64,000 nucleotides of DNA, taken from contig JAWQFQ010000028.1 of the NCBI GenBank assembly GCA_035967975.1, positions 1 through 64,000 on the forward strand. Reading direction: 5' to 3'. Shown here one piece after another: positions 53,843 to 62,680 of this stretch. This DNA is from Scytonema sp035967975. GTDB taxonomy: Bacteria > Cyanobacteriota > Cyanobacteriia > Cyanobacteriales > Nostocaceae. Below the pieces are notes generated by a model, which saw only the letters and a program-made list of their open reading frames with translations, made no database searches and was not told the DNA's origin. Made by a program: the position numbers and the translations under genes. The stretch's first letter is position 1. Every line of letters begins with the position of its first letter.

Positions 53843-56770
53843 CTACACTGTTTTCCTACCAATTAAACGGAAGAATAGTTTTTCCATTTCAATCCAGACA
53901 AACATTAAGGCGCTAAAGCCAAGACAAATTCCCAACTCTCCTAAAGTAATATAGTGCGTACCAAAGAAAGCCCGCAAAGGTGGAACATAAACAAGCATTA
54001 ACTGTAGTATCGTCGTAAAAACAACAGCTGCTAACACAAACACATTAGAGAAGGGGTTCGTCTCAATGGTCAATCGAGAGTTTGAGCGAATTGCTATAGC
54101 ATGACCCATTTGAGCAATACACAAGGCGGTAAATACCATTGTCTTCCATCTTTCTGGCGAAAGTCCACCATCAGTAAAGTTTTGAGCGTGATTATATGCC
54201 CATGTCATGAGAATAATAGTTATGATGGCAAAAACTATACCAATCCGAATCATGTAAGAACCCAATCCTCTAGCGAAAATACTTTCACGAGGACTGAAGG
54301 GAGGACGCTTCATCACGTCAGGTTCGGCGGGTTCTACAGCCAATGCTAGTGCTGGTAAACCGTCTGTAACCAGGTTCATCCACAAAATTTGCAGTGGTGT
54401 TAGGGGAACTCCTCCCATAGGAAGCAAAATTGGTGCTGCTGCAATGGTGAGAACTTCGCCAATGTTACTACCAAGGATGTATTTGATGAAACGGCGGATG
54501 TTGGTGTATACAACTCTACCTTCTTTTGTGGCTGAAACAATAGTCGCAAAGTTATCATCAAGTAAAACCATGTCGCTGGCTTCTTTACTGACATCTGTCC
54601 CGGTGATACCCATCGCAATACCAATATCAGCTTGTTTGAGTGCTGGCGCATCGTTGACGCCATCACCTGTCATAGCCACAAATCTACCCCGACGTTGTAA
54701 TGCTTGAACGATCCGCAGTTTGTGTTCGGGGGCGACTCTAGCATAAATGCTGATTATATCAACGTTTTCTTCTAGTTCCTGGTCGGACATCCGCTGCAAA
54801 TCTTGACCGATTAAGGCGCGATCGCCCTCTTGAGCAATACCCAAATCGGTAGCAATGGCTCTTGCTGTCAGTTGATGGTCACCAGTAATCATCACTGGTC
54901 GGATTCCCGCATCCCGACATTCTTGTACGGCTGACCTAACTTCCGGGCGTGGAGCATCAAGCATTCCCACCAATCCCAACCAAACCAATGCTTGTTCTGA
55001 TGTCTCATCTGAGCCTTCTGGTGGGATTTCAGTCAAAGGTTTGTAAGCAAAACCTAGTACCCGCAAACCTTTACTTGCCATTCTGTCATTTTCTTCCAGA
55101 ATCTGACGGCGTTGTTCATCATTTAAAGGGATTGCGCCCCCTACATGAATATCAGTACAGCGTGCCAAGATGAGTTCTGGTGAGCCTTTAGTGAACATTA
55201 AATAATGTTCAGATTGCAGCAAGTTGCTAATAACAGGGTCAACATCTGCTAGCGGCGATACGCCTGTTTCCACTTGCTCAACCTTACAAATAACGCTCAT
55301 CCGTTTGCGTTCTGAGGAGAAGGGGAATTCACCTACACGAGGTAATTTGCTATCCCATTGGTCTTTTTCTATACCTCCTTTTGCCGCCAATGTTACTAAA
55401 GCGCCCTCTGTTGGGTCACCTAGGATTTTCCACTCTCCTTTTTCTTGTTGTAGAAAAGAATCATTACACAAGGCACAACTGACCAGTAATACTTGGAGGG
55501 ATGAGTATTCTTGGTTGTCAATATTTTGACCTTGCAGTTGGAACTCTCCTGTGGGGCTGTAACCGGTACCTGTAACACTAAACAATTGGTTGCTAGCATT
55601 TGCTGACGATGGATTGTTACCGTCTCTGGAATTGAAATTCTGATTGGGGGAACCGGAAGTACAAGCATTAGTATAAACTGCTTGTACCACCATTTTGTTC
55701 TGAGTTAAGGTACCAGTTTTATCGGAACAGATGGTTGTGACTGAACCCAAGGTTTCTACTGCGGGAAGTTTGCGAATTAATGCGTTTCGACGCACCATCC
55801 GTTGAGTTCCTAACGCCAGTGTCACGGTGATAACGGCGGGTAAGCCCTCTGGTACCACAGCAACTGCCATACTTAGGGAGACTTCCAACAGTTCTTGTAG
55901 GTTACCGCCGCGCAGAAGACCGAATATGACGACGATCGCAACCAGAACCAGAGAACCCGTTACCAGGACGTTACCGAGTTGGGTCATCCGTTGCTGGAGG
56001 GGGGTGGGTTCGCTTTCCACCGCTTGCAACATGGTGGCAATTTTACCCAATTCTGTTTGCATTCCAGTATTGGTTACCAGAATTTTGCCCCGCCCTTGAA
56101 CGACTTCAGTCCCTTGGAATACTAAATTAATGCGATCGCCCAATGAGGTCTCGTCTGGTAATGTAAGTTCTGCTTGTTTGTTCACCGCTTCGGCTTCACC
56201 CGTTAGAGCTGATTCCCGAACTTGCAGGTTAGACTGTTCTAGTAACCGTCCATCAGCGGCGATTTGCACTCCAGCTTCTACGAGCATTACATCACCCGGA
56301 ACCAAATCCTTAGCGACGACTTCCACTGGTTTTCCATTACGAATGACGCGGACGTTAGGAGAGGCTAGTTTTTTCAGGGCTGCTAGAGCTTTTTCCGCAC
56401 GGCTTTCTTGGACGTAACCAAGTATTCCATTCAGGACAACGATCGCCAAAATTGCAATTGTGTCTTTAAACGGTAACTCACCTGGTTTTAGCGTACCTTG
56501 TTGCCAAGATATAAGGTCGAGAACTCCAGAAACTATGGCGACAGCAATCAGCATCAACAACATGATGTTCTTAAACTGATCCACTAGAATCTCTAAAGCA
56601 CTTCTTCCACCAGTTTCTTCGAGTTCATTGGGACCATAGTTTTGCAACCGCTGTTGTACTTCTTCTGGCGTTAAACCAGTGTCTGCGTTGGTTTTAAGCA
56701 GTTCTAGTGCTTTATCGGCTTCTATGTTGTGCCAAACAGCGGCTTGATCGGGCAGAGAATGAGCAGACAT
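53843..56770 (-). CDS. Calcium-type P-type ATPase (P2 family)
   Basis: An ion-pumping ATPase of the SERCA/PMCA-like P2 group. Actuator motif ALTGEAEAVNK, M4 ion-site motif VPEGLPAVITVTLALG, phosphorylation site ICSDKTGTLTQNKM, ATP-binding MFTKGSPELIL and hinge TGDGVNDAPALKQADIGIAMG. Ten membrane segments are visible in the usual 4+6 order. 975 residues, with an expanded Asn/Ser-rich insert (TSGSPNQNFNSRDGNNPSSA) just after the phosphorylation site. The PEGL motif and M6 NLVTDGLPALAL favour Ca2+ export, but Na+ or K+ pumps share these features. Monocistronic. Confidence 0.9.
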   Translation of the reverse strand: MSAHSLPDQAAVWHNIEADKALELLKTNADTGLTPEEVQQRLQNYGPNELEETGGRSALEILVDQFKNIMLLMLIAVAIVSGVLDLISWQQGTLKPGELPFKDTIAILAIVVLNGILGYVQESRAEKALAALKKLASPNVRVIRNGKPVEVVAKDLVPGDVMLVEAGVQIAADGRLLEQSNLQVRESALTGEAEAVNKQAELTLPDETSLGDRINLVFQGTEVVQGRGKILVTNTGMQTELGKIATMLQAVESEPTPLQQRMTQLGNVLVTGSLVLVAIVVIFGLLRGGNLQELLEVSLSMAVAVVPEGLPAVITVTLALGTQRMVRRNALIRKLPAVETLGSVTTICSDKTGTLTQNKMVVQAVYTNACTSGSPNQNFNSRDGNNPSSANASNQLFSVTGTGYSPTGEFQLQGQNIDNQEYSSLQVLLVSCALCNDSFLQQEKGEWKILGDPTEGALVTLAAKGGIEKDQWDSKLPRVGEFPFSSERKRMSVICKVEQVETGVSPLADVDPVISNLLQSEHYLMFTKGSPELILARCTDIHVGGAIPLNDEQRRQILEENDRMASKGLRVLGFAYKPLTEIPPEGSDETSEQALVWLGLVGMLDAPRPEVRSAVQECRDAGIRPVMITGDHQLTARAIATDLGIAQEGDRALIGQDLQRMSDQELEENVDIISIYARVAPEHKLRIVQALQRRGRFVAMTGDGVNDAPALKQADIGIAMGITGTDVSKEASDMVLLDDNFATIVSATKEGRVVYTNIRRFIKYILGSNIGEVLTIAAAPILLPMGGVPLTPLQILWMNLVTDGLPALALAVEPAEPDVMKRPPFSPRESIFARGLGSYMIRIGIVFAIITIILMTWAYNHAQNFTDGGLSPERWKTMVFTALCIAQMGHAIAIRSNSRLTIETNPFSNVFVLAAVVFTTILQLMLVYVPPLRAFFGTHYITLGELGICLGFSALMFVWIEMEKLFFRLIGRKTV

Positions 56771-57066
56771 TGTCTAAGTTACAGGGAATGGTTACAAAAT
56801 TCGATCATAATTGAGTGATGGTGGTAAAACCATCAATAGAAAGAAGCATTAGGTTTAGTGCCTCATTTTTTAGTACTGATGTTCTTGGTAAAATTTGGCA
56901 AGTTATTGAGCGGACAGTATGTGTATCCTCAATGTACACGTGGTACTGAGCCTTTGTAAGCTGAGCTTCAACTAAACCGAGGTTTTGCTGAAGCTAACGG
57001 TTGATAGCCGTTGGTTGCTTACATTTGATTCTTGGCGTGCTAAACCGTTGAACAAAGTAGTTTAAT

Positions 57067-58746
57067 ATGACTTTTGCACTTCCCAGTTTGACCGCAAGCC
57101 AAATGTTTGGTAAAAGGACAATTCGACCTCACAGTGCTGCCGCCCTTTGCGGCATCACCTTTATTAAGGATACACTCATTGCTATTGATACTGTTAAAGG
57201 TCATCTACTGCAAATTGACCCCTACTCGGACAATACAAAAATATTGAATTCCTATCAAACTAGGGAATTTACGGATGTGACGGGTATCGCAATATGGGAA
57301 GATACGCTTTGGTTGACTAGGAACAATAGTGTTTATTTGTGCAAGCTAGCTTCGTTGGGACTGGAGCACTTTGTCACCCTGGCATATCCGGCTGATGGCG
57401 TTGCAGTTTGGCAATCAACAATTTATATCAGCTGCCAAAAGTCGGGAGATATTCTGATTTTTGATCGCGACACGCGAAAACAAATCACTAGGTTTTATGC
57501 TCCTGGTGTTGGTGTCGAAAATTTAGCAGTGGATGAAGAAACTCTTTGGGTCTGCGATCGCACCGAACAAACGGTCTACTGTCTCGATCGCGCCACGGGA
57601 GACATTCAATTTAGCGTACTAACGCCGTTTGAAGCTCCTTCAGGCATAGCAATACACAAAAATTCTGAAACTGGCGGAAAAACTCTTTATGTCTCCTACG
57701 CCTCTGATGAGCCTTATGTGAGAGATAATCCCAATGCTGACCCTAATCATGAGTTATCCTATCGCGATCGCACTTTCATTCACCCACTCCACTACTATTA
57801 CAATCCTGAAAAACGCTATGCTCTCTCTAATGGCTATTTGGTAGAAATGTCTTATGTGGAGGAAATTTCTCCTTTAGAAGAGGTATACGTCCCTGAAGTA
57901 GAATGGCGCATCGCTTTACCCGCAGAAACCGAACGTCAAAAGCTAAGACACGTTGAACCAGTTGGTTTACCTTTCACAGAAGAATTAATCGATGGTCAAA
58001 GAGTTGCTGTATTTAAATTTGAGGCGCTCACTCCAGGCGAACGTCATATTTTTGGCTGGAAAGCTGTCTTAGAAGTCCGAGGAATTAAGTATCGCATTAC
58101 TCCAAGCGATGTAGAAGATACTGAAGAACCAACTTTAGAATTTCAATCCTCCTACCTAGTTGATAACGATGATTTGTCAATGGATACTGGCATTGTCCGC
58201 CGTGCTGCCCGTGAAGCTATTGGGACAGAAACAAATCTTCTCCGGAAAATGTATAGTATCCGAAATTACGTTTATGATGAGTTATCTTACGGAATTAAAC
58301 CACATATCGACACTCCAGATATTGTGTTAGAAAGGGGTATCGGTTCCTGTGGGGAATACGTAGGTGTTTTGCTGGCTTTATGCCGATTAAATGGTATTCC
58401 CTGTCGCACTGTAGGTCGTTATAAATGTCCTCCCTATGCTGAGTATCAGCACGTACCCCTACAACCTCAGTACAATCATGTCTGGTTAGAGTTTTACATA
58501 CCCGGTTTCGGTTGGCTACCAATGGAATCCAATCCCGACGATCTAGGTAACGATGGTCCTTATCCAACCAGATTTTTTATGGGTTTATGCTGGTATCACA
58601 TTGAAATTGGTAAAGGTATTCCCTTTGAAACCTTAACAAGTCAAGGTACAAGACTCACAAAAGAAGATGTTTCCATTGGCGAATTAGCGATTAATCATAT
58701 TCGCTTTACAATTCTTGAGGAATTACCACCTCCTAATAATTCGTAA
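57067..58746 (+). CDS. Transglutaminase-like protein with N-terminal propeller-like repeats
   Basis: The N-terminal 200 residues have repeated beta-propeller-type blades (LWVCDRTEQTVYCLDRATGD, LIAIDTVKGHLLQIDPYSD). The C-terminal half is a transglutaminase/cysteine-protease fold: Cys in GIGSCGEYVGVLLALCRLNG, His in YNHVWLEFY and Asp/Asn in GFGWLPMESNPDD. No signal peptide, so probably cytosolic. 559 residues. It stands alone. Substrate unknown; the propeller may bring a protein partner (inference). Confidence 0.8.
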   Translation: MTFALPSLTASQMFGKRTIRPHSAAALCGITFIKDTLIAIDTVKGHLLQIDPYSDNTKILNSYQTREFTDVTGIAIWEDTLWLTRNNSVYLCKLASLGLEHFVTLAYPADGVAVWQSTIYISCQKSGDILIFDRDTRKQITRFYAPGVGVENLAVDEETLWVCDRTEQTVYCLDRATGDIQFSVLTPFEAPSGIAIHKNSETGGKTLYVSYASDEPYVRDNPNADPNHELSYRDRTFIHPLHYYYNPEKRYALSNGYLVEMSYVEEISPLEEVYVPEVEWRIALPAETERQKLRHVEPVGLPFTEELIDGQRVAVFKFEALTPGERHIFGWKAVLEVRGIKYRITPSDVEDTEEPTLEFQSSYLVDNDDLSMDTGIVRRAAREAIGTETNLLRKMYSIRNYVYDELSYGIKPHIDTPDIVLERGIGSCGEYVGVLLALCRLNGIPCRTVGRYKCPPYAEYQHVPLQPQYNHVWLEFYIPGFGWLPMESNPDDLGNDGPYPTRFFMGLCWYHIEIGKGIPFETLTSQGTRLTKEDVSIGELAINHIRFTILEELPPPNNS

Positions 58747-58758
58747 TTCTTATTATTT

Positions 58759-58791
58759 AGAAACCCAGTATCTTAGAGATACCGGGTTTCT
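58759..58791. repeat. 33-bp palindrome (AGAAACCCGG family), copy after transglutaminase-like gene
   Basis: AGAAACCCAGTATCTTAGAG with its near-complement. It lies 12 bp after the stop codon, where it could end the transcript. Confidence 0.65.
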
Positions 58792-58835
58792 GCGCCCGTT
58801 TCGTACACCCCTCGCAACCCTTAACACCAACTGTA

Positions 58836-58972
58836 TATAGCAATCCTAAATCATTCGTAAAAAATTTGATGAGCTAATAGCTAATTGCTAACTGCTAACT
58901 GCTTTTTAACTATTAGCTATTAGCTATTAGCAGTCCTCCTAAAAATTTTACATTTCATTTAGGACTGCTATA
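58836..58972. repeat. TATAGCAATCCTAAAT-family element, long copy
   Basis: Ends TATAGCAATCCTAAATCATT and AATGAAATGTAAAATTTT read inwards from the right on the other strand. The interior has AGCTATT repeats. It is followed at once by the 94-bp element 58971-59064 (TATAACATTCC to GGATGGCTATA), a copy of the element at 33632-33733. Confidence 0.6.
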
Positions 58973-59066
58973 TAACATTCCTATTTGAGTTGCAAACACC
59001 TCGTCAGGGCAGGCAATAGGCAATAGGCAACCGAATTGTTAATAAATCATTTAGGATGGCTATATC

Positions 59067-59942
59067 TTAAGAGTACTGACTTACAGATTTTTGCGGTTGG
59101 TGTATTTGAAAAGGTTTAAAAGCAGAAAATTCGCAAATAGAGTTAAAAGGACAAAAGCGACAATGCTTTCCTGGATTAGGAGGAAAAATATTGTGAAATG
59201 GACTGTTTTGTTGCCGATATTTTTGCAAGTCTTTCTGGTGTTTTTTCGCAAGATTAGCTAATTCACCTTCAATAGAATCTAATTCACTTTTTGTAACGCT
59301 AATTATCTCGGATTTTTTACATTGTTCTAAATTGTAAAACGATGCGATCGCATCATATTTAGGGTAAAGATAACGGGCAGCCAGTATATACACTAATGCT
59401 TGTCTTTGGTCGAAAGCGGATTTACCAGTTTTGAAATCTATAATGTGTAAAGTGCGATCAGATTCAATAAATATGCAATCCATTGCTGCATATAAACGGA
59501 AGGAATACTGTTGTTGTTCTATTAAAATAGGCTGAGGAAATCCTTCATCACCGCTAGTTAATGAAATAATGCGTTTGCCTAAAAGTAATGGAGCATGGTG
59601 ATACTGTCTTAAAATTTGTAGTACTCGTTGTTTAACTTCAGAACTACAACTACTTAATTTTAATAATTGAGCCACTTTTTCTACACCATCTGATTGCTTC
59701 AATAAGTGGACGTGATGGTGAAATTCATACACTCCTTTTTGTGCAAGTAAGCCGATGCGTTGCGATGCCGTTGCTTTTGTCAATAGTTCCTTAACCTGGG
59801 GTTCGCGTTGCCTCGCTTTGATAAAACCCCTTCTCATTTGGCAGTGCCAGCGTTGTTGCCCAACGGCTGGCGTAATTAAAGACCAAAGGTGATAACTGGC
59901 GAAAGGCAGTTCTGGGATTAACATCGCTAAGGCTTCATGCAA
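59067..59942 (-). CDS. PD-(D/E)XK nuclease-superfamily protein (Cas4/AddB-like)
   Basis: A RecB-type nuclease domain: IFIESDRTLHIIDFKTGKSA holds the D-x-K core, then a Q-motif helix QRQALVYILAARYLYP. The C-terminal cluster KHCRFCPFNSIC resembles the Fe-S cysteines of Cas4 and AddB. An earlier cysteine would be the fourth ligand, but none is obvious at the usual N-terminal position. 291 residues. No cas genes or CRISPR array lie near, so a repair role is likelier. The start could be ATG 59924 (MLIPELPFASYHLW). Confidence 0.75.
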   Translation of the reverse strand: MHEALAMLIPELPFASYHLWSLITPAVGQQRWHCQMRRGFIKARQREPQVKELLTKATASQRIGLLAQKGVYEFHHHVHLLKQSDGVEKVAQLLKLSSCSSEVKQRVLQILRQYHHAPLLLGKRIISLTSGDEGFPQPILIEQQQYSFRLYAAMDCIFIESDRTLHIIDFKTGKSAFDQRQALVYILAARYLYPKYDAIASFYNLEQCKKSEIISVTKSELDSIEGELANLAKKHQKDLQKYRQQNSPFHNIFPPNPGKHCRFCPFNSICEFSAFKPFQIHQPQKSVSQYS

Positions 59943-60559
59943 AAACTACAGTTAGGACATTTTTGGCTACAACTCTAGTTGCAAAATAGTTTTTGTAAAA
60001 TCGAACAAATGAGAAAAAGAAGAAAAAATTAGTGGAGTAGCCAATATAACATTATTGTATTCAGTACCGTTGGATGGTGTGGGATTATTGCTAATGAGGT
60101 TCCTATAGTTAAGGAACAGAAAACGACAAGATAAACTGTGTGTAAATACAGTGAATGATTAATACATTAGGTAAGCTTATAGAAAAGCTAGAACCCCTCT
60201 CATTGCCTACAAAGGTTTTTAGATAGCAACCCAAATCTTGATAAATTTAGGGTAAGCAGTAAAAATTCTTGACTAGTAGTGCCCCAAACCAACCATTGGT
60301 TACAACGCCCGTCGCCTAAATTTGACGGGACTGTTGACTGTGAATCGCAATCCAGCACTATTCTGGGATGAAATCTGCCCTGATGTTGCTGGTGTTGCCA
60401 TTCTAGAGAATACTGATACTATTGTGGCAAATAATAAAGGGGAATTGCTTATCTTACTCTTATTTAGCTTCAAACCTACAGCCAAATTATGTAAATAAAT
60501 GTTAAGAAATTATTTCTTCTCTTAACAATTAACAGATCACTAACTGGATAGAAACACAG
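59943..60559. other. Spacer with possible gene remnant
   Basis: On the plus strand an open frame from 60280 to 60498 reads TIGYNARRLNLTGLLTVNRN then PALFWDEICPDVAGVAILEN, which looks protein-like. It has no ATG and follows a stop at 60277. It may be the tail of a lost gene. The rest is AT-rich without features. Confidence 0.4.
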
Positions 60560-60835
60560 ATGAAAACCCTGACTAATATAGTAATATCAATCGTTGTGGC
60601 TCTTTGGGTCATAGGAATAGCCATCATCTCAGTGCAAAACGCCGAATCAATCTCTCTCAGGTTTCTCACATTCCGGTCAATTCAAATTCCATTTGGCTTA
60701 GTTCTGTCTTTTTGTGCTGCTGTAGGGATAGTTGGTATGGCGCTACTAAATCCTCTTTGGGGTCTAGCAGCTTCCGAGCAAAGAGATAGGGAAACTGAGA
60801 ATGATAATGAATTTTTCATTGATGAAGAATATTAA
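60560..60835 (+). CDS. LapA-domain (DUF1049) membrane protein
   Basis: A small inner-membrane protein of 91 residues. Two transmembrane helices (ISIVVALWVIGIAIISV and PFGLVLSFCAAVGIVGMAL) around the family motif QNAESISLRFL. The C-terminus is acidic (ETENDNEFFIDEEY). In E. coli LapA works with LapB in control of LPS synthesis; the cyanobacterial role is unknown. Monocistronic. Confidence 0.8.
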   Translation: MKTLTNIVISIVVALWVIGIAIISVQNAESISLRFLTFRSIQIPFGLVLSFCAAVGIVGMALLNPLWGLAASEQRDRETENDNEFFIDEEY

Positions 60836-61554
60836 CGTGTAAGAGGTTGTTACCAAACCTTGATGTAGAAATTTATTGAACAGTTGTGAACTATCTATAG
60901 GAATCCGATTTGATTTCTGAAATAACTTGTGTAGGTAGGCAATAGGCAATAGGCAACAGGCAAAAGGATACCAGAAGATTCAGGTGTACCTAATTTTGTT
61001 CAAAAATCAAATAGGAGTCCTATATCTATATAGCAATCCTATTTGAGATGTAAACAGGTTTCATACCGACGCAGCTTAAGAAAATCAAATTCTTGGCAAT
61101 TGGTAAAGGAATTTATTGTAGTATTAATATACTATTAATTTTGATTTCATTTAGGATTGCTATAGCAATCCCAATACTGCTCGATTAATGATAGTTTGAG
61201 GAGCCTGAAACCGGGTTTCTAATTTTCGCTGATCCGAGCAGTATTGGAAGGAAACAGGGAGGAACGACCTATTTTCTGTTAAGAGTTTTCCACCAAAGAT
61301 TGAGAGTAGGAGACCCCTACTTCTATAAGTAGTTTGTTTTAGTTGAGGGAAAAATCCTCGACTAAAACAGTCACTGTTCCCCGTTCCCTGTTAACAATGA
61401 TTTAGGACTGCTTTAGTGTTTTTTATTTTTACTTAATTTAAATTAAATTTAATATATCCTTAAATTTTAGTTATAGGAGTTTCTCTTAATATACTTACGT
61501 GCTGAAAAAAATCAGGATCAAATCATCAAATCTCTGACAACTAAAGCTTTAAAG
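60836..61554. other. Spacer packed with small repeats
   Basis: In order: the 129-bp element (60896-61024), a TATAGCAATCC-family element (61029-61164), and a palindrome-family element missing half its inner palindrome (about 61170-61247, CAATACTGCTCGATTAA to CGAGCAGTATTG). Then an AAAACAG/CTGTTTTAGT region and AT-rich DNA. No gene. Confidence 0.55.
60896..61024. repeat. 129-bp MITE-like element (TATAGGAATCC family), copy 2
   Basis: Same length and ends as 7706-7834 (TATAGGAATCCGATTTGATT to AATCAAATAGGAGTCCTATA). The interior differs outside the GGCAATAGG repeats. As at 7834, a TATAGCAATCC element follows within a few bases. Confidence 0.65.
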
Positions 61555-61566
61555 GTGTATTCTATC

Positions 61567-62157
61567 ATGTTAAGCGATCTACAATTGAATTTGAAAAGAT
61601 TAACGATAGCAGCTTCTTCACTCTTAGGACAGGAAATACCAATTATCAATCACGATCGCTACATTCTCGAACAAAAAATTATTCCTTATTTTGTTGAGAA
61701 AGAAGAGTTTGTCAAAGTGATGTTTGTAGGATGCGCTCATTATACAAAACACTATGAAAAATGGTTTCAAACAAAAGAATACTGGACAATGGATATTGAA
61801 CCAAGAAAAAGAATTTATGGTTCAAAAAAGCATATTGTTGGTTCCATGAGTGACTTAGCTCATTTCTTTAGGGAAAAGGATTTGGATTTAATTATCTGTA
61901 ATGGAGTGTTCGGGTGGGGGTTAAACGACAGACAAGATGTTGAGAAAGCTTTTGCTGGTTGTTACAAATGTTTGCGTCAAGGTGGGGTTTTAATTATAGG
62001 TTGGAATGATGTTCCAGACAAGAAACCTTTTCCATTAGAAACTTGTGAAAGCTTGAGCAAATTTCAGCCTTACTTTTTCCCACCTCTATCCACTTCACAG
62101 TATGTGAACTTGGCGGACGAATCTGATAAACATATATATAACTTTTATGTACGATAA
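61567..62157 (+). CDS. SAM-dependent methyltransferase-like protein
   Basis: A short class I methyltransferase of about 196 residues. Motif I region VKVMFVGCAHYTKHYEKWF lacks the full GxGxG. The acidic end of strand 2 is in WTMDIEPRK. Motif IV is in LDLIICNGVFGWGLND, and CLRQGGVLIIGWND matches the post-motif strand. The ATG at 61567 is preferred over the GTG at 61555. Substrate unknown. It stands alone. Confidence 0.7.
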   Translation: MLSDLQLNLKRLTIAASSLLGQEIPIINHDRYILEQKIIPYFVEKEEFVKVMFVGCAHYTKHYEKWFQTKEYWTMDIEPRKRIYGSKKHIVGSMSDLAHFFREKDLDLIICNGVFGWGLNDRQDVEKAFAGCYKCLRQGGVLIIGWNDVPDKKPFPLETCESLSKFQPYFFPPLSTSQYVNLADESDKHIYNFYVR

Positions 62158-62214
62158 GTAAGTCACTTAAAGTTAAAAGTGTTTTTTGGATACTTTTTTA
62201 TTTGGAAATCCCTA

Positions 62215-62591
62215 AGAGGTTGTTTGAAAAGTGGTTGGCTGTAATTTCAAGCACTGGTTGATCCCCCCTAGCCCCCCTTGAAAAGGCTACGGTGTACACA
62301 CAAGTCGAGTTGGGAATCAAATGGACGGAAAAGAACGGAAAATGATTTTTTGAAATCCTTGATTTTCCGTTCAACCTCTATCAATAAGCTGGCACTATTG
62401 AGAATCAATAGGCTCAACTCAAAACCTTACCTACTAAGGCTTTTATCTTACCAGGCAAGGATTTTAGGACTTCTGTGTACACCGTAGCTTGAAAAGGGGG
62501 GGAAATCTCTAACAGTCCCCCTTTTTAAGGGGGATTTAGGGGGATGTGAAATGTGCATGCTACTGACGAGAGGACTTTTAAAACATCCTCT
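62215..62591. repeat. TA-flanked MITE-like element, copy 2, interrupted by a nested element
   Basis: Inverted relative to copy 1 at 24847-25015. Starts AGAGGTTGTTTGAAAAGT and ends AAACATCCTCT, with TA on both sides. The central G/C hairpin region is split by the 203-bp element at 62286-62488. Confidence 0.75.
62286..62488. mobile_element. 203-bp non-autonomous element with 8-bp target duplication
   Basis: Terminal inverted repeats of 20-21 bp (GCTACGGTGTACACA at both ends, then C/GAAGTC). The 8-bp sequence TTGAAAAG stands on both sides (62278-62285 and 62489-62496), a clean target-site duplication. It contains no gene. An 8-bp duplication fits several DDE families (for example IS4 or ISAs1 relatives); the autonomous partner is not in this window. 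Confidence 0.8.
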
Positions 62592-62602
62592 AAGTGAAAA
62601 TT

Positions 62603-62635
62603 AGAAACCCGGTATCTCCAAGATACCGGGTTTCT
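62603..62635. repeat. 33-bp palindrome (AGAAACCCGG family) before polA end
   Basis: AGAAACCCGGTATCTCCAAG and its complement. It is followed by CCGAGCAGTATTG at 62656-62668, the outer end of the composite form. It lies just downstream of the polA stop. Confidence 0.7.
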
Positions 62636-62680
62636 TTAGTCACCATTACCGTTAACCGAGCAGTATTGGGAAGGAAGTAG

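Noticed and set aside
59067..59942. Cas4 of a CRISPR system
   Set aside because: The Cys-rich nuclease fold fits Cas4, but there are no cas neighbours and no array; a repair nuclease is more likely.
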